DNA from: Rhodovulum steppense
Lineage (GTDB): Bacteria > Pseudomonadota > Alphaproteobacteria > Rhodobacterales > Rhodobacteraceae
Direction: 5' to 3'
NCBI RefSeq assembly: GCF_004339675.1
Contig: NZ_SLVM01000015.1
Location: 33,597-97,596, forward strand
Length of the DNA stretch: 64,000 nucleotides
Both the position numbers and the translations under genes were made by a program. Below, piece after piece: positions 37,492 through 45,631 of the stretch; position 1 is the first letter of the stretch, and every line of letters begins with the position of its first letter. A model generated the notes under the pieces. That model made no database searches and was not told the origin of the DNA. It saw only the letters and a program-made list of their open reading frames with translations.

Positions 37492-38619
37492 TCAAGAGGT
37501 TGCGGTCCTGGCCGCTGGCGTGACACGGGTTGACAGGGGCGGCGCCGGGTCGGCCAGGGCGACGGCCTTGAGGCGCGCGACGACCAGTTCGCCTTCCCTC
37601 AGGTTCAGCCTGTCCCAGGACTTGCGCGAGACCCGGGCCAGTAGGGCGGCGCCCTGCCCGTCGGCTCCAAGCGCGAGGCGCACGGTGACCTGGTGGCCGG
37701 GCTCGGGCTCGGCGCCCTGGATCCGGGCCGGGAGCGCGTTCAGGATGGTGGTGTCGAGTGGCGCATGGCGGCCGAGGCTGACATCGCTCGCGGGGATACG
37801 CAGGCGGCGGCGCATGCCGCGTGGGCCCAGATCGCCCGGCACCACCAGCCGCCCCCCCGGCACCTCGACCTCGGACAGGCCATAGACCGGATCGGTCGAG
37901 ACCACCGCGCCGTCGATCACCGCGGCAGGCTGGGGCATGCGGATCAGCGGCAGCGCGGGGTCGGCTAGCATCGCGGCGATGGGTCCCGCGGCCCGGACGC
38001 GGCCGCCGCCCATCAGCACCAGCGTGTCGGCCAGCCGCTCCACCTCGGCGATGTCGTGGCTGACATAGATCACCGGGATCGACAGGCTGGCGTGAAGCCG
38101 TTCCAGATACGGCAGGATCTCGTCCTTGGAAAAGCGGTCGAGGGCGGAGAGCGGCTCGTCCATCAGCAGCAGTTGCGGCTGGGACAGCAACGCCCGGCCG
38201 ATGGCGACGCGTTGCCGTTCGCCCCCGGAGAGCATCGCGGTGGGCCGGTCGAAGAGCGGCCCGATGCCCAGAAGGTCCACAACCTCGTCCCAGCCGATCC
38301 GGGCCGCGCCCCGTGACCGGCGCAGGCCGAAGCGCAGGTTGGACTCGACCGAGAGATGCGGGAAAAGGCTCGCTTCCTGAAAGACATAGCCGATGGCGCG
38401 GCGGTGGGGCGGCACGAAGCGGCGCCCCTCCTGCCAGGTCTCGCCGTTGACGACCAGCCGCCCCTCGGGCAGCCGCATCAGCCCCGCGATGGCGCGCAGG
38501 ACGGTGGTCTTGCCGCAGCCCGACGGGCCGAAGAGCGCGGTGATCCCCTGTCCCGGCACCTCGAAGGCCGTGTCGAGGTCGAACGAGCCCAGCCGCCCCC
38601 GGAACGCCGCCCCGATCAT
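37492..38619 (-). CDS. modC: Molybdate ABC transporter ATPase ModC
   Basis: ModC of 375 residues. The ATPase domain shows Walker [11 protein letters not shown]-loop [12 protein letters not shown], signature [15 protein letters not shown] and Walker [15 protein letters not shown]-terminal Mop/TOBE domain begins near residue 300 ([15 protein letters not shown] ... VTVRLALG) and allows feedback by cytoplasmic molybdate. The ATG overlaps the modB stop (ATGA). Long frame openings upstream are shadows of modB and modA. Confidence 0.93.
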   Translation of the reverse strand: MIGAAFRGRLGSFDLDTAFEVPGQGITALFGPSGCGKTTVLRAIAGLMRLPEGRLVVNGETWQEGRRFVPPHRRAIGYVFQEASLFPHLSVESNLRFGLRRSRGAARIGWDEVVDLLGIGPLFDRPTAMLSGGERQRVAIGRALLSQPQLLLMDEPLSALDRFSKDEILPYLERLHASLSIPVIYVSHDIAEVERLADTLVLMGGGRVRAAGPIAAMLADPALPLIRMPQPAAVIDGAVVSTDPVYGLSEVEVPGGRLVVPGDLGPRGMRRRLRIPASDVSLGRHAPLDTTILNALPARIQGAEPEPGHQVTVRLALGADGQGAALLARVSRKSWDRLNLREGELVVARLKAVALADPAPPLSTRVTPAARTATS

Positions 38620-39299
38620 TGCCGCGCCCGGTTCAGGCGGCGTTCCACCAGCATCATCGCCAGGATCACGACGAAGGACATCGCCAGCATGCCGCCCGCA
38701 AGGATATGTGCCTTGCCCCATTGCAGCGTCTCGACATAGTCGAAGATCGTCACCGACAGCACCTTGGTCTCTCCCGGGATGCCGCCTCCGATCATCAGGA
38801 TGACGCCGAACTCGCCCACCGTGTGCGCGAAACCAAGGATCGCGCCGGTAAAGATTCCGGGCAGCGCCAGTGGCAGGGCGACGGTGAAGAATGCATCCAG
38901 CGGCGCGGCGCGCAAGGTCGCCGCCACCTCCATCGGCCGCGGCCCCATCGCTTCGAAGGCGTTGCGGATCGGGTTCACCACGAAGGGCATCGAATAGATC
39001 ACCGAGCCCACCACAAGCCCCTCGAAGGTGAACGACAGCTTGCGCCCCAGGAGCGCGGTCAGGGGGCTGTTCGGCCCCATGGCGATCAGCAGGTAGAAGC
39101 CCAGAACCGTGGGCGGCAGCACGATGGGCAGGGCGACGATGGTGGCGACGACCTCCTTCCAGAGCCCGCCCGCCCGCGACAGCCACCAGGCCAGAGGGGT
39201 CCCGACCAGCAGCAGCACGACGGTCGTGACGCCGGCAAGCTTCAGCGTCAGGATGATCGTCTCGACCATCGCAGCATCGAGCAGGGGCCCCTCCGCCAT
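38616..39299 (-). CDS. modB: Molybdate ABC transporter permease ModB
   Basis: Permease of 227 residues with five to six membrane helices. [20 protein letters not shown] followed by [10 protein letters not shown] is the ModB signature, and [19 protein letters not shown] is the usual second motif. It starts three bases after modA stops and overlaps modC, fitting co-translation of the complex. Confidence 0.95.
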   Translation of the reverse strand: MAEGPLLDAAMVETIILTLKLAGVTTVVLLLVGTPLAWWLSRAGGLWKEVVATIVALPIVLPPTVLGFYLLIAMGPNSPLTALLGRKLSFTFEGLVVGSVIYSMPFVVNPIRNAFEAMGPRPMEVAATLRAAPLDAFFTVALPLALPGIFTGAILGFAHTVGEFGVILMIGGGIPGETKVLSVTIFDYVETLQWGKAHILAGGMLAMSFVVILAMMLVERRLNRARQ

Positions 39300-39302
39300 G
39301 AC

Positions 39303-40067
39303 TTACTCGCCCGGCGCGTAGCCGTATTTCTCGATGATCGCGCGCGCCTCGGGCCCCTTGAGGAAGTCGACATAGGCCGTGGCGGCCTCGTTTTCGGCGC
39401 CCGTCTTCAGCAGGACCGCGTCCTGACGGATCGGGGTGTAGAGATCCTGCGGGATCATCCAGCGCGAGCCCGCGTCGTCGGCAACGACCTGGCTGAGCGC
39501 GACGAAGCCCAGTTCGGCATTGCCGGTGGCGACGAACTGGTGGGTCTGGCTGATGCTCTTGCCCTGCACGATCTTCGACGCCAGCGCCTCGTGGATGCCG
39601 AGCGCGCGCATCACCTCGACCGCGGCGGCGCCATAGGGCGCGGTCTCTGGGGTGGCGATGGCGACATGGGTGAAGCCACCGGTCTTCAGCGCCGCCTCGC
39701 TGCCGTCGATCAGTTCGGCATCGGCGCTCCACAGCACCAATTGCCCGACCGCGTAGGTGAAGCGCGATCCGGGCACGGCCAGGCCCTCGGCCTCCGCCTT
39801 CTCCGGGCGGGCCTGGTCGGCGGCGAGGAACACCTCGAACGGCGCGTTCTGGGTGATCTGGGTGTAAAGCTGCCCGGTCGGCCCGAAGCTGTAGGTGACG
39901 GTATGGCCGGTGGCCGCGGTGAAGGCGGCGGCGATCTCGTTCGCGGCCTCGGTGAAGTTCGCGGCGACCGCGACGAGGGTCGGGGCGGCCCGGGACGGGG
40001 CGGCGAAGGCGAAAGAGACGAGAAGGGCCGCGGCACTGCCGCGCAGGATGGCTCTGCGGAAGGTCAT
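39303..40067 (-). CDS. modA: Molybdate-binding periplasmic protein ModA
   Basis: ModA of 254 residues with a twin-Arg-containing signal sequence (MTFRRAILRGSAAALLVSFA then FAAPSRAAP). The mature protein begins TLVAVAANFTEAANEIAAAF, the classic ModA start, with FGPTGQLYTQITQNAPFEVF following. AAGGAG lies nine bases before the ATG at 40067. It is 77 bp downstream of the regulator gene on the same strand. Confidence 0.95.
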   Translation of the reverse strand: MTFRRAILRGSAAALLVSFAFAAPSRAAPTLVAVAANFTEAANEIAAAFTAATGHTVTYSFGPTGQLYTQITQNAPFEVFLAADQARPEKAEAEGLAVPGSRFTYAVGQLVLWSADAELIDGSEAALKTGGFTHVAIATPETAPYGAAAVEVMRALGIHEALASKIVQGKSISQTHQFVATGNAELGFVALSQVVADDAGSRWMIPQDLYTPIRQDAVLLKTGAENEAATAYVDFLKGPEARAIIEKYGYAPGE

Positions 40068-40144
40068 GGGAAAGCTCCTTTCGGTCATGGCATGAATTCG
40101 GCGCCCGGCGCGCATCCGGCCCGGCGCGGGAAGTGGGTCGGGGA

Positions 40145-40948
40145 TCACGGCATGGCGATGATGACGTGGCTCGCCTTGAACAGCGCAGTGGCGGTCGCGC
40201 CAACGTCGAGCCCGAGGCTTTCGGCGCTCTTGCGGGTGATCATCGCGGTGATCGTCTTGCCCGCGCCCAGATCGAGCGTGATCTCGCTGTTCACCGGTCC
40301 GTCCTCGCGCGCCGCGACGGTGCCGGTCAGCCGGTTGCAGGCCGAGACCCGGCCCTGGTCGTCACCCGCCATCAGCATCACGAAGGTCGCCTTGATCAGG
40401 GCGAAGACCTCCGCGCCTTCCTTCAGGCCCATGTCCTCGGTGCTGCGCTCGGTGATGACCGCGGTCAGGGGGACGTGGCCATCGGTCAGCGCCAGGTCGA
40501 TCTCGGCGTTGACCGCGCCTTGCGTGACCTTTGTGACGGTGCAGCGGTAGGTGTTGCGGGTACTTGTCTGCATCAGGAGGCTCCAGAGGGTGTTGACCGC
40601 GCCAACCGGAGAGGTCGCGAGGCCTGTGTTGATTGCGGAAAGCGCCTTGCCGAGAGAGGTCTCGAGCATGGAAAAACAGTCGATCAGCGCAAAGCCGGCC
40701 CGCGTCACCGTCGCCCCGCCGCCTGTCCGCCCGCCCGGCGCCGCCTCGACCAGCGGCTGGGCGAAGAGGTTGTTGAGCGTGCCGACCGCATCCCAAGCCG
40801 CCTTGTAGGACAACCCCACCTCGCGCGCCGCGCCCGCGATGGAGCCGTGCGCGTCGATGGCCCGCAACAGCCGGATCCTGTCGCCCCCCACCCGCGGCGC
40901 GCCCTCGCGCTGCAGGATCAGGGCTGCCTTCAACGTGCTGTCCGACAT
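40145..40948 (-). CDS. mopA: MopA/ModE-type molybdate-responsive regulator, copy 1
   Basis: Regulator of 267 residues. The N-terminal winged helix-turn-helix is ModE-like (LLRAIDAHGSIAGAAREVGL then SYKAAWDAV). Two Mop/TOBE domains follow (NTYRCTVTKVTQGAVNAEI; ACNRLTGTVAAREDGPVNSE) that bind molybdate. Rhodobacter capsulatus encodes two such regulators, MopA and MopB; which of the two this equals cannot be decided by eye. It heads the mopA-modABC-modA2B2C2-modD operon, and Mo-box B lies 29 bp before its ATG, implying autorepression when molybdate is plentiful. Confidence 0.88.
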   Translation of the reverse strand: MSDSTLKAALILQREGAPRVGGDRIRLLRAIDAHGSIAGAAREVGLSYKAAWDAVGTLNNLFAQPLVEAAPGGRTGGGATVTRAGFALIDCFSMLETSLGKALSAINTGLATSPVGAVNTLWSLLMQTSTRNTYRCTVTKVTQGAVNAEIDLALTDGHVPLTAVITERSTEDMGLKEGAEVFALIKATFVMLMAGDDQGRVSACNRLTGTVAAREDGPVNSEITLDLGAGKTITAMITRKSAESLGLDVGATATALFKASHVIIAMP

Positions 40949-40976
40949 GAGCAGGGCTCCGGGTTCGCGACGAAAG

Positions 40977-41001
40977 CGCTATATATTAATTCTGCATAAC
41001 G
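40977..41001 (-). promoter_or_regulatory. Mo-box B (mopA-mod operon)
   Basis: CGCTATAT-N8-TGCATAACG, same 25-bp span and half-site spacing as the other boxes. It is 29 bp upstream of the mopA start codon. Confidence 0.8.
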
Positions 41002-41400
41002 AGTCGCCGAAGCCGGGCGCAAGACCTTTCGTTAACACTGTCACCTTTACAGCGGATATTCCCCCCGGGAGGGCCGGAAAAGGCGGCGCCGTAGTCATCT
41101 GTGGCGCCGTTCCCCGTGAAAACCTGGGCAGATCGCCGGACCCTGCACAGGTTGTGGGCACTTCCGAAACACCGGAGAGGGAGGGGGTGGCGCCCTGCGT
41201 CTGTCGCGCCGGTATCCCGGTGTTGCGACTCGGGCCGGGCTCAGGGCGGCCGCACCCCGGCCCGCGGCCACGACTTGCCCCGAAGTCGCGGTTCCGCAGG
41301 CGCCTGGAATTCTGGCGGCGGATAGCCGTAATGCCGAAAGGGCGTGCGTCCCGGGCCGTGACTGCGCGGTAAGGACGCTTGCCTTTCATGGAACGGATAT
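41002..41400. other. GC-rich intergenic region between two Mo-boxes
   Basis: About 400 bp with no supported gene. Potential stems include GGGCCGGG/CCCGGCCC (around 41236-41270) and CGACTT/AAGTCG (around 41270-41290). A 136-codon minus-strand frame (40979-41389) has poor codon usage and would cover Mo-box B. A long leader of the mopA or DUF2478 mRNA, or nothing, is possible. Confidence 0.4.
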
Positions 41401-41425
41401 CGTTATGTATGCCAAAAACATAACG
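41401..41425 (+). promoter_or_regulatory. Mo-box C
   Basis: CGTTATGT-N8-AACATAACG, with perfectly complementary eight-base half-sites. It lies 33 bp before the DUF2478 start codon, close enough to overlap its promoter. Confidence 0.85.
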
Positions 41426-41457
41426 ATGCGCCGGGCGAACGTCATTCGGAGGAGATC

Positions 41458-42006
41458 ATGGCCGGCACGGATCCTTTCCCCTTCGATGCCGAGTGCGATA
41501 TCGCCGCGGTGACCTACGGGCCAGGAGAGCCGCCGGACGCGCTGATCGCAGCCTTCGTTTCGCGTCTGACAGGCCAAGGGTATCGGGTCGCCGGAATGGT
41601 GCAGCGGGGTGCCTGTCGGGACGGGCACATCGGGCGCGAAGTGACGCTGTTCCCCTGGGAAGAGCGCCTGATCCTGACCGACGCACACGACCCGCGGTTT
41701 GCCGGGATCGAGACCCGGATCATGGGCGTCCTCGACTTGCGGCCCGACCTCGTCGTGCTGAACCGGTTCGGCTGGCTCGAACGCTGCGGCGGCGGCTGGC
41801 GGCGGGTCATTGCACGCGCGATGGATCTGGGCCTTCCGGTTCTCGTTCCCGTCCCCCAGGTGATCTTCCGGGACTGGCTGGACTACACGGGTGGCCTTTC
41901 CGTCCGCCTGTCCGGCAGCGCACCGGCCCTCGAGGACTGGTGGCAGTCCATGAGGGCCGAGCATCTGCCGGGAACCCGACAGAACTGGTGCATGACCCTG
42001 AAATGA
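41458..42006 (+). CDS. DUF2478 domain-containing protein, copy 1
   Basis: Cytoplasmic protein of 182 residues recognised as DUF2478, a family repeatedly encoded beside molybdenum transport genes but without a known function. Conserved patches are DIAAVTYGPGEPPDALIAAF, GYRVAGMVQRG, DLRPDLVVLNRFGWLE and PVLVPVPQVIFRDWLDYTGG. The fold is probably Rossmann-like, with no classic Walker A. The ribosome-binding site is GGAGGAGATC before the ATG at 41458, and Mo-box C is directly upstream. A paralogue lies at 48801-49307. Confidence 0.8.
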   Translation: MAGTDPFPFDAECDIAAVTYGPGEPPDALIAAFVSRLTGQGYRVAGMVQRGACRDGHIGREVTLFPWEERLILTDAHDPRFAGIETRIMGVLDLRPDLVVLNRFGWLERCGGGWRRVIARAMDLGLPVLVPVPQVIFRDWLDYTGGLSVRLSGSAPALEDWWQSMRAEHLPGTRQNWCMTLK

Positions 42007-42153
42007 CCGCATCCCGCGGATGCGGCCGTACGGTTCGAACGGGGCATCGCGTCCGGGCAACCCGGCCGCGGCGTGCTTGAAAATCGGGCAGAACCGCCGA
42101 CGCCTGGCCACGGGACCGGGAAGAACCGCCCTTGACCCTTGCGGCCGAAGCAT

Positions 42154-42178
42154 CGCTATATACTCATGCAATATAGCG
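42154..42178 (+). promoter_or_regulatory. Mo-box D
   Basis: CGCTATAT-N8-AATATAGCG; the eight-base half-sites CGCTATAT and ATATAGCG are perfectly complementary. It is 70 bp before the small ORF that opens the tsaA/MolABC-like operon. Confidence 0.88.
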
Positions 42179-42247
42179 AGAGACTTGCCGCGCTTTTACG
42201 GGGCAGCGACCGCCCGGACCGGCATGGATGACGGGAGACCAAGGGAC

Positions 42248-42352
42248 ATGACGCGGAAACGAAGCGACGAGGGAACAGAGGCGGTGTTCCGGAATTTGGG
42301 CCGCCGGTTCCGCAAGAAGAACGATGTGGCAAAAGCTGATGGACATCCATGA
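42248..42352 (+). CDS. Small basic protein or leader ORF (34 aa)
   Basis: A 34-codon frame begins at ATG 42248 after AAGGGAC and ends in a TGA that overlaps the next gene's ATG (ATGA). The peptide is strongly basic (MTRKRSDEG, RNLGRRFRKKNDVAKADG). The stop/start overlap continues the coupling seen through the rest of this operon, which is the main evidence for translation. No family is recognised; it may simply serve to couple translation of the TsaA-like protein. Confidence 0.5.
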   Translation: MTRKRSDEGTEAVFRNLGRRFRKKNDVAKADGHP

Positions 42353-42810
42353 CCCTCACCGCCCCCGACCCCATGCGTCCGCATGAAGAATGCGTGCATC
42401 TGCCCGGCGGATTCGACGCCGGCGTGTGGTTCATCGGCCGCATCCGGACGCCCTGGGCGCGCCGCGAGGATTGCCCCAAGCGCGGCGATCCGGAAAACGG
42501 GCCGGAGTGCCACATCGAGGTGGATGCCCCCTGGCTTTCGGCGCTGGCCGGGGTCGAGGGCAAGGACCGGATGCAGGTTCTGTACTGGATGCATCTGTCG
42601 CGGCGCGACCTCGTGCGGCAGAACCCCTGCTTCGACGCGCAGTCGGTGGGCACCTTCGCCCTGCGCTCGCCACTTCGGCCCAACCCGATCGCCTCGTCCT
42701 TCGTTCGGCTGCTGCGGGTCGAGGGCAAGTTCCTGACCGTGCGGGGCCTTGATTGCATCGACGGCACGCCGCTGGTCGACCTCAAGCCCGAATTCGGAGT
42801 CCTGCCATGA
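42349..42810 (+). CDS. TsaA/TrmO-family (SAM-binding) protein, copy 2
   Basis: Protein of 153 residues, a close paralogue of the one at 31123-31593: WFIGRIRTPWARREDCPKRG, MQVLYWMHLSRRDLVRQNPC, GTFALRSPLRPNPIASSFVR and RGLDCIDGTPLVDLKPEF. The SAM-site and GLDCIDGTPL motifs are intact. Unlike a housekeeping tRNA methyltransferase, it is locked by ATGA overlaps between the 34-codon ORF and the binding protein of an ABC importer, downstream of Mo-box D. Enzyme family is secure; substrate is open. Confidence 0.85.
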   Translation: MTLTAPDPMRPHEECVHLPGGFDAGVWFIGRIRTPWARREDCPKRGDPENGPECHIEVDAPWLSALAGVEGKDRMQVLYWMHLSRRDLVRQNPCFDAQSVGTFALRSPLRPNPIASSFVRLLRVEGKFLTVRGLDCIDGTPLVDLKPEFGVLP

Positions 42811-43838
42811 CGCATGTCCGCCTGACCGCATGGGTTGCCGGGGGTCTTGCCGCTGTCCTTGTGGCGCTGCCTGCGGCCGCCGAAACGCGCACGATCACCG
42901 ATGCCACCGGACGGCAGGTCGAGGTGCCCGCCGATCCCGAACGGGTCTTTGCCGCGGGCCCGCCGGCCGCGACGCTGCTCTACACGCTGAAGCCGCGGGC
43001 CATGGTCGGCTGGGTGCGCGCGCCGCGCGACGCCGATCTGCCCTTCCTGCGGCCCGATTCCCGCGATCTGCCCGCCCTTGGCTGGCTCACCGGCAAGGGC
43101 GATACCCTGAACCTCGAGGTGCTGCTGACGGCGCGGCCCGATCTGATCGTCGATTACGGCACGGTGAACGCCACCTATCGCGATCTTGCCGAACGGGTTC
43201 AGGCGCAGACCGGCACGCCCTATGCCCTGATCGACGGCTCGTTCCCGACGATCCCCGCCACCCTGCGCGACCTGGGCGGCCTGCTGGCCGAGCCCGAGCG
43301 GAGCGAAGTGCTGGCCACCTATGCCGAGGCGACATTCGCCGAAATCGATGCAATCCTGGCCACAGTGCCCGAGGACCAGCGCCCGACCGTCTATCTCGCC
43401 CGCGGCCCCGAGGGGATCGAGACGGCGGCGCGGGGCTCGATCAATGCCGAGATCATCGAGCGCGCGGGCGGCCGGAACGTGGTCGAGGCCGGGCCGGACG
43501 GGCTGGCCATCGTGTCGCCTGAACAGGTTCAGGCCTGGGCCCCCGAGGTGATCGTGACCATCGACGCCGATTTCGCGGCCAATGTCGGCGCGATGCCCGA
43601 ATGGCAGGGCATTCCGGCGGTGCGCGAGGGCCGGGTCCATCTTGCCCCCTCCGCGCCCTTCGGCTTCATCGACAGCCCGCCCTCGGTCAACCGGCTGATC
43701 GGGCTGAAATGGCTGGCGCACAAGCTTTATCCCGCGCAGGCCAAGGGTGATCTTAGGGCCGAGGTGGCTGGGTTCTACACGCTCTTCTACGGCGTGACGC
43801 CGGATGACGCGGCGCTGGCCGGGCTTCTGGGTGAGTGA
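42807..43838 (+). CDS. Periplasmic class III binding protein, MolA/BtuF/FecB-like
   Basis: Solute-binding protein of 343 residues with a signal peptide (MTHVRLTAWVAGGLAAVLVA ... AAA). The mature part has the type III layout: TITDATGRQVEVPADPERVF, LLTARPDLIVDYG, the long backbone helix and GSINAEIIERAGGRNVVE. This class binds cobalamin, siderophores or, in MolA of Haemophilus, molybdate and tungstate. Location behind Mo-box D in a Mo regulon favours molybdate or tungstate, free or chelated; this is inference. The ATG overlaps the tsaA-like stop. Confidence 0.85.
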   Translation: MTHVRLTAWVAGGLAAVLVALPAAAETRTITDATGRQVEVPADPERVFAAGPPAATLLYTLKPRAMVGWVRAPRDADLPFLRPDSRDLPALGWLTGKGDTLNLEVLLTARPDLIVDYGTVNATYRDLAERVQAQTGTPYALIDGSFPTIPATLRDLGGLLAEPERSEVLATYAEATFAEIDAILATVPEDQRPTVYLARGPEGIETAARGSINAEIIERAGGRNVVEAGPDGLAIVSPEQVQAWAPEVIVTIDADFAANVGAMPEWQGIPAVREGRVHLAPSAPFGFIDSPPSVNRLIGLKWLAHKLYPAQAKGDLRAEVAGFYTLFYGVTPDDAALAGLLGE

Positions 43839-44823
43839 GCGTGCGGCGCCGCCGCTGCTGTTGCTGGATCTGACGGGGGCAATGGCGGCGGGCGTGATGC
43901 TGGGGCCATACCCGCTGTCGCCCATTGAGGTCGCGGGCACGCTCGCCGGCCGCCCGCCCGATCCGCAGGCGGCCATCGTGCTGTGGAACATCCGTCTGCC
44001 GCGGGTCGTGGCGGCGGCGCTGATCGGGGCGGCGCTGGCGGCGGCGGGGGCGGCCTACCAGACGATCTTCCGCAACCCGCTGGTGGCCCCCGACATCCTG
44101 GGCGTGTCGCAGGGTGCCGGCTTCGGCGCGGTGCTGGGCATCCTGCTGGGTCTGCCGGTTCTGGCGATCCAGATGATGGGCTTCGCCTTCGGTATCGCGA
44201 CGATCGGGCTGGTCATGGGCCTCGCGCTGGCATTGCGCGGCATGGGACAGGTGCTGGTCGTGGTCCTGTGCGGCATGGCGGTCGCGGCGCTGGCGGGGGC
44301 GGGCATCTCGCTGGTCAAGCTGCTGGCCGATCCCGACGACCAGTTGCCCGCCATCACCTTCTGGCTGATGGGCAGCCTTGCGGGGATCAAGCAGGCCGAT
44401 GTCGCCGCGGCGCTGCCTGCCATCCTCGCCGGCCTGGTGCCGCTGATCGCGTTGCGGTGGCGGATCGGCCTGCTGTCGCTGGGCGATGACGAGGCGCGCA
44501 CGCTGGGGGTGGAGGCCGGGCGGCTGCGCCTGCTGGTGATCCTTGCGGCCACGTTGCTGACCGCGGCGGCGGTGTCGGTCGCGGGGGTGATCGGCTGGAT
44601 CGGTCTGATGGTCCCGCACATGGCGCGGCTGGTCACGGGGCCCCGCTTCGACCGGCTGCTGCCGGTGGCGCTGGCGATGGGGGCGGGGTTGACGGTGCTG
44701 GTCGATGCCGCCGCGCGCAGCATCGCGGTGCAGGAGGTCCCGCTGGGCATCCTCACCGCGGTGCTCGGCGGCCCGCTTTTCCTGTGGCTGCTTGCGCGGG
44801 GCGTGCGGTCATGGGCGGAGTGA
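43831..44823 (+). CDS. ABC transporter permease, FecCD/BtuC family (MolB-like)
   Basis: Membrane protein of about 330 residues with the ten-helix BtuC/FecCD organisation: IRLPRVVAAALIGAALAAAG, YQTIFRNPLVAPDILGVSQG, FWLMGSLAGI and GVIGWIGLMVPHMARLVTGP. The start is not certain: GTG 43831 overlaps the binding-protein stop; an in-frame ATG at 43804 would add nine residues. It forms the channel for the importer whose binding protein precedes it. Confidence 0.9.
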   Translation: MSERAAPPLLLLDLTGAMAAGVMLGPYPLSPIEVAGTLAGRPPDPQAAIVLWNIRLPRVVAAALIGAALAAAGAAYQTIFRNPLVAPDILGVSQGAGFGAVLGILLGLPVLAIQMMGFAFGIATIGLVMGLALALRGMGQVLVVVLCGMAVAALAGAGISLVKLLADPDDQLPAITFWLMGSLAGIKQADVAAALPAILAGLVPLIALRWRIGLLSLGDDEARTLGVEAGRLRLLVILAATLLTAAAVSVAGVIGWIGLMVPHMARLVTGPRFDRLLPVALAMGAGLTVLVDAAARSIAVQEVPLGILTAVLGGPLFLWLLARGVRSWAE

Positions 44824-45596
44824 CGCCGCTGGTCGAGGCCCGTGGGCTGGCCGTGGGTCATGGCGGAAGAACGATCCTGTCCGGGGTCGGACTGAGCCTG
44901 CATCACGGTCGTATCCTCTGCCTGCTCGGCCCGAACGGCGTCGGCAAGACCACGCTGTTCCGCACCCTTCTGGGCTTGCTGCCGCCGCTGGGCGGCGAAG
45001 TGCTTCTGGGCGGGTCCCCCCTTGCCGGTCTCGGCCGGTCGCAGGTCGCCCAGCGTCTGGCCTATGTGCCCCAATCCCTGGCTACACCCTTCGCCTGGCG
45101 TGCGCTGGACCTCGTTCTGATGGGGGCGGCGACGCGGCTGGGTCCCTTCGCCCGGCCGGGCCCGGCCGACACCGCGCGGGCCGAGGCGGCGCTGGCGCTG
45201 CTTGGCATCGGCGATCTGGCGACCGCCGAGATCACGCGGCTTTCGGGCGGTCAGCGGCAGATGGTGCTGCTCGCCCGCGCCATCGCCCAGGGGGCCGAGG
45301 CCATCGCTATGGACGAGCCCACCGCGAGCCTCGATTTCGCCAACCGCATCCGGGTGGGCAAGGCAATCAGGGGGCTCGCCGCGCGCGGATTGGGGGTGTT
45401 GATGTGCACCCACGATCCCGACCAGGCGGCCGAACTGGGCGACGAGGCGCTGCTGATCGAACGCGGCGGCGTTCTTGCCGCGGGGCCAGTGGCGGAGGTG
45501 ATGACCGCCGCCCGTCTGACCCGACTCTATGACATCCCGGTTCGGCGCGAGGCTCTGCCCGAGGGCCGATTGCATTTTTCCGGGCCGTCCGACTGA
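44811..45596 (+). CDS. ABC transporter ATPase, FepC/BtuD family (MolC-like)
   Basis: ATPase of 261 residues: Walker A LGPNGVGKTT, Q-loop YVPQSLATPFAWRALDLVLM typical of siderophore/cobalamin/MolC ATPases, signature LSGGQRQMVLLARAI, Walker B AIAMDEPTASLD and switch THDPDQAAE. The ATG at 44811 overlaps the permease end by 13 bp. This closes an operon in which every gene overlaps the next, from the 34-codon ORF to the ATPase. Confidence 0.92.
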   Translation: MGGVTPLVEARGLAVGHGGRTILSGVGLSLHHGRILCLLGPNGVGKTTLFRTLLGLLPPLGGEVLLGGSPLAGLGRSQVAQRLAYVPQSLATPFAWRALDLVLMGAATRLGPFARPGPADTARAEAALALLGIGDLATAEITRLSGGQRQMVLLARAIAQGAEAIAMDEPTASLDFANRIRVGKAIRGLAARGLGVLMCTHDPDQAAELGDEALLIERGGVLAAGPVAEVMTAARLTRLYDIPVRREALPEGRLHFSGPSD

Positions 45597-45602
45597 GGGG
45601 AA

Positions 45603-45626
45603 GGCGGCCCCGTCACCGGGGCCGCC
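45603..45626. terminator. Bidirectional hairpin between importer and receptor genes
   Basis: A perfect 10-bp stem, GGCGGCCCCG-TCAC-CGGGGCCGCC, lies between two convergent genes and can serve both strands. A T tract is missing on either side. Confidence 0.65.
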
Positions 45627-45631
45627 GCCTG

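Noticed and set aside
40979..41389. 136-codon minus-strand frame between the mopA regulator and DUF2478
   Set aside because: Codon use is poor, it would cover Mo-box B, and the product shows no domain.
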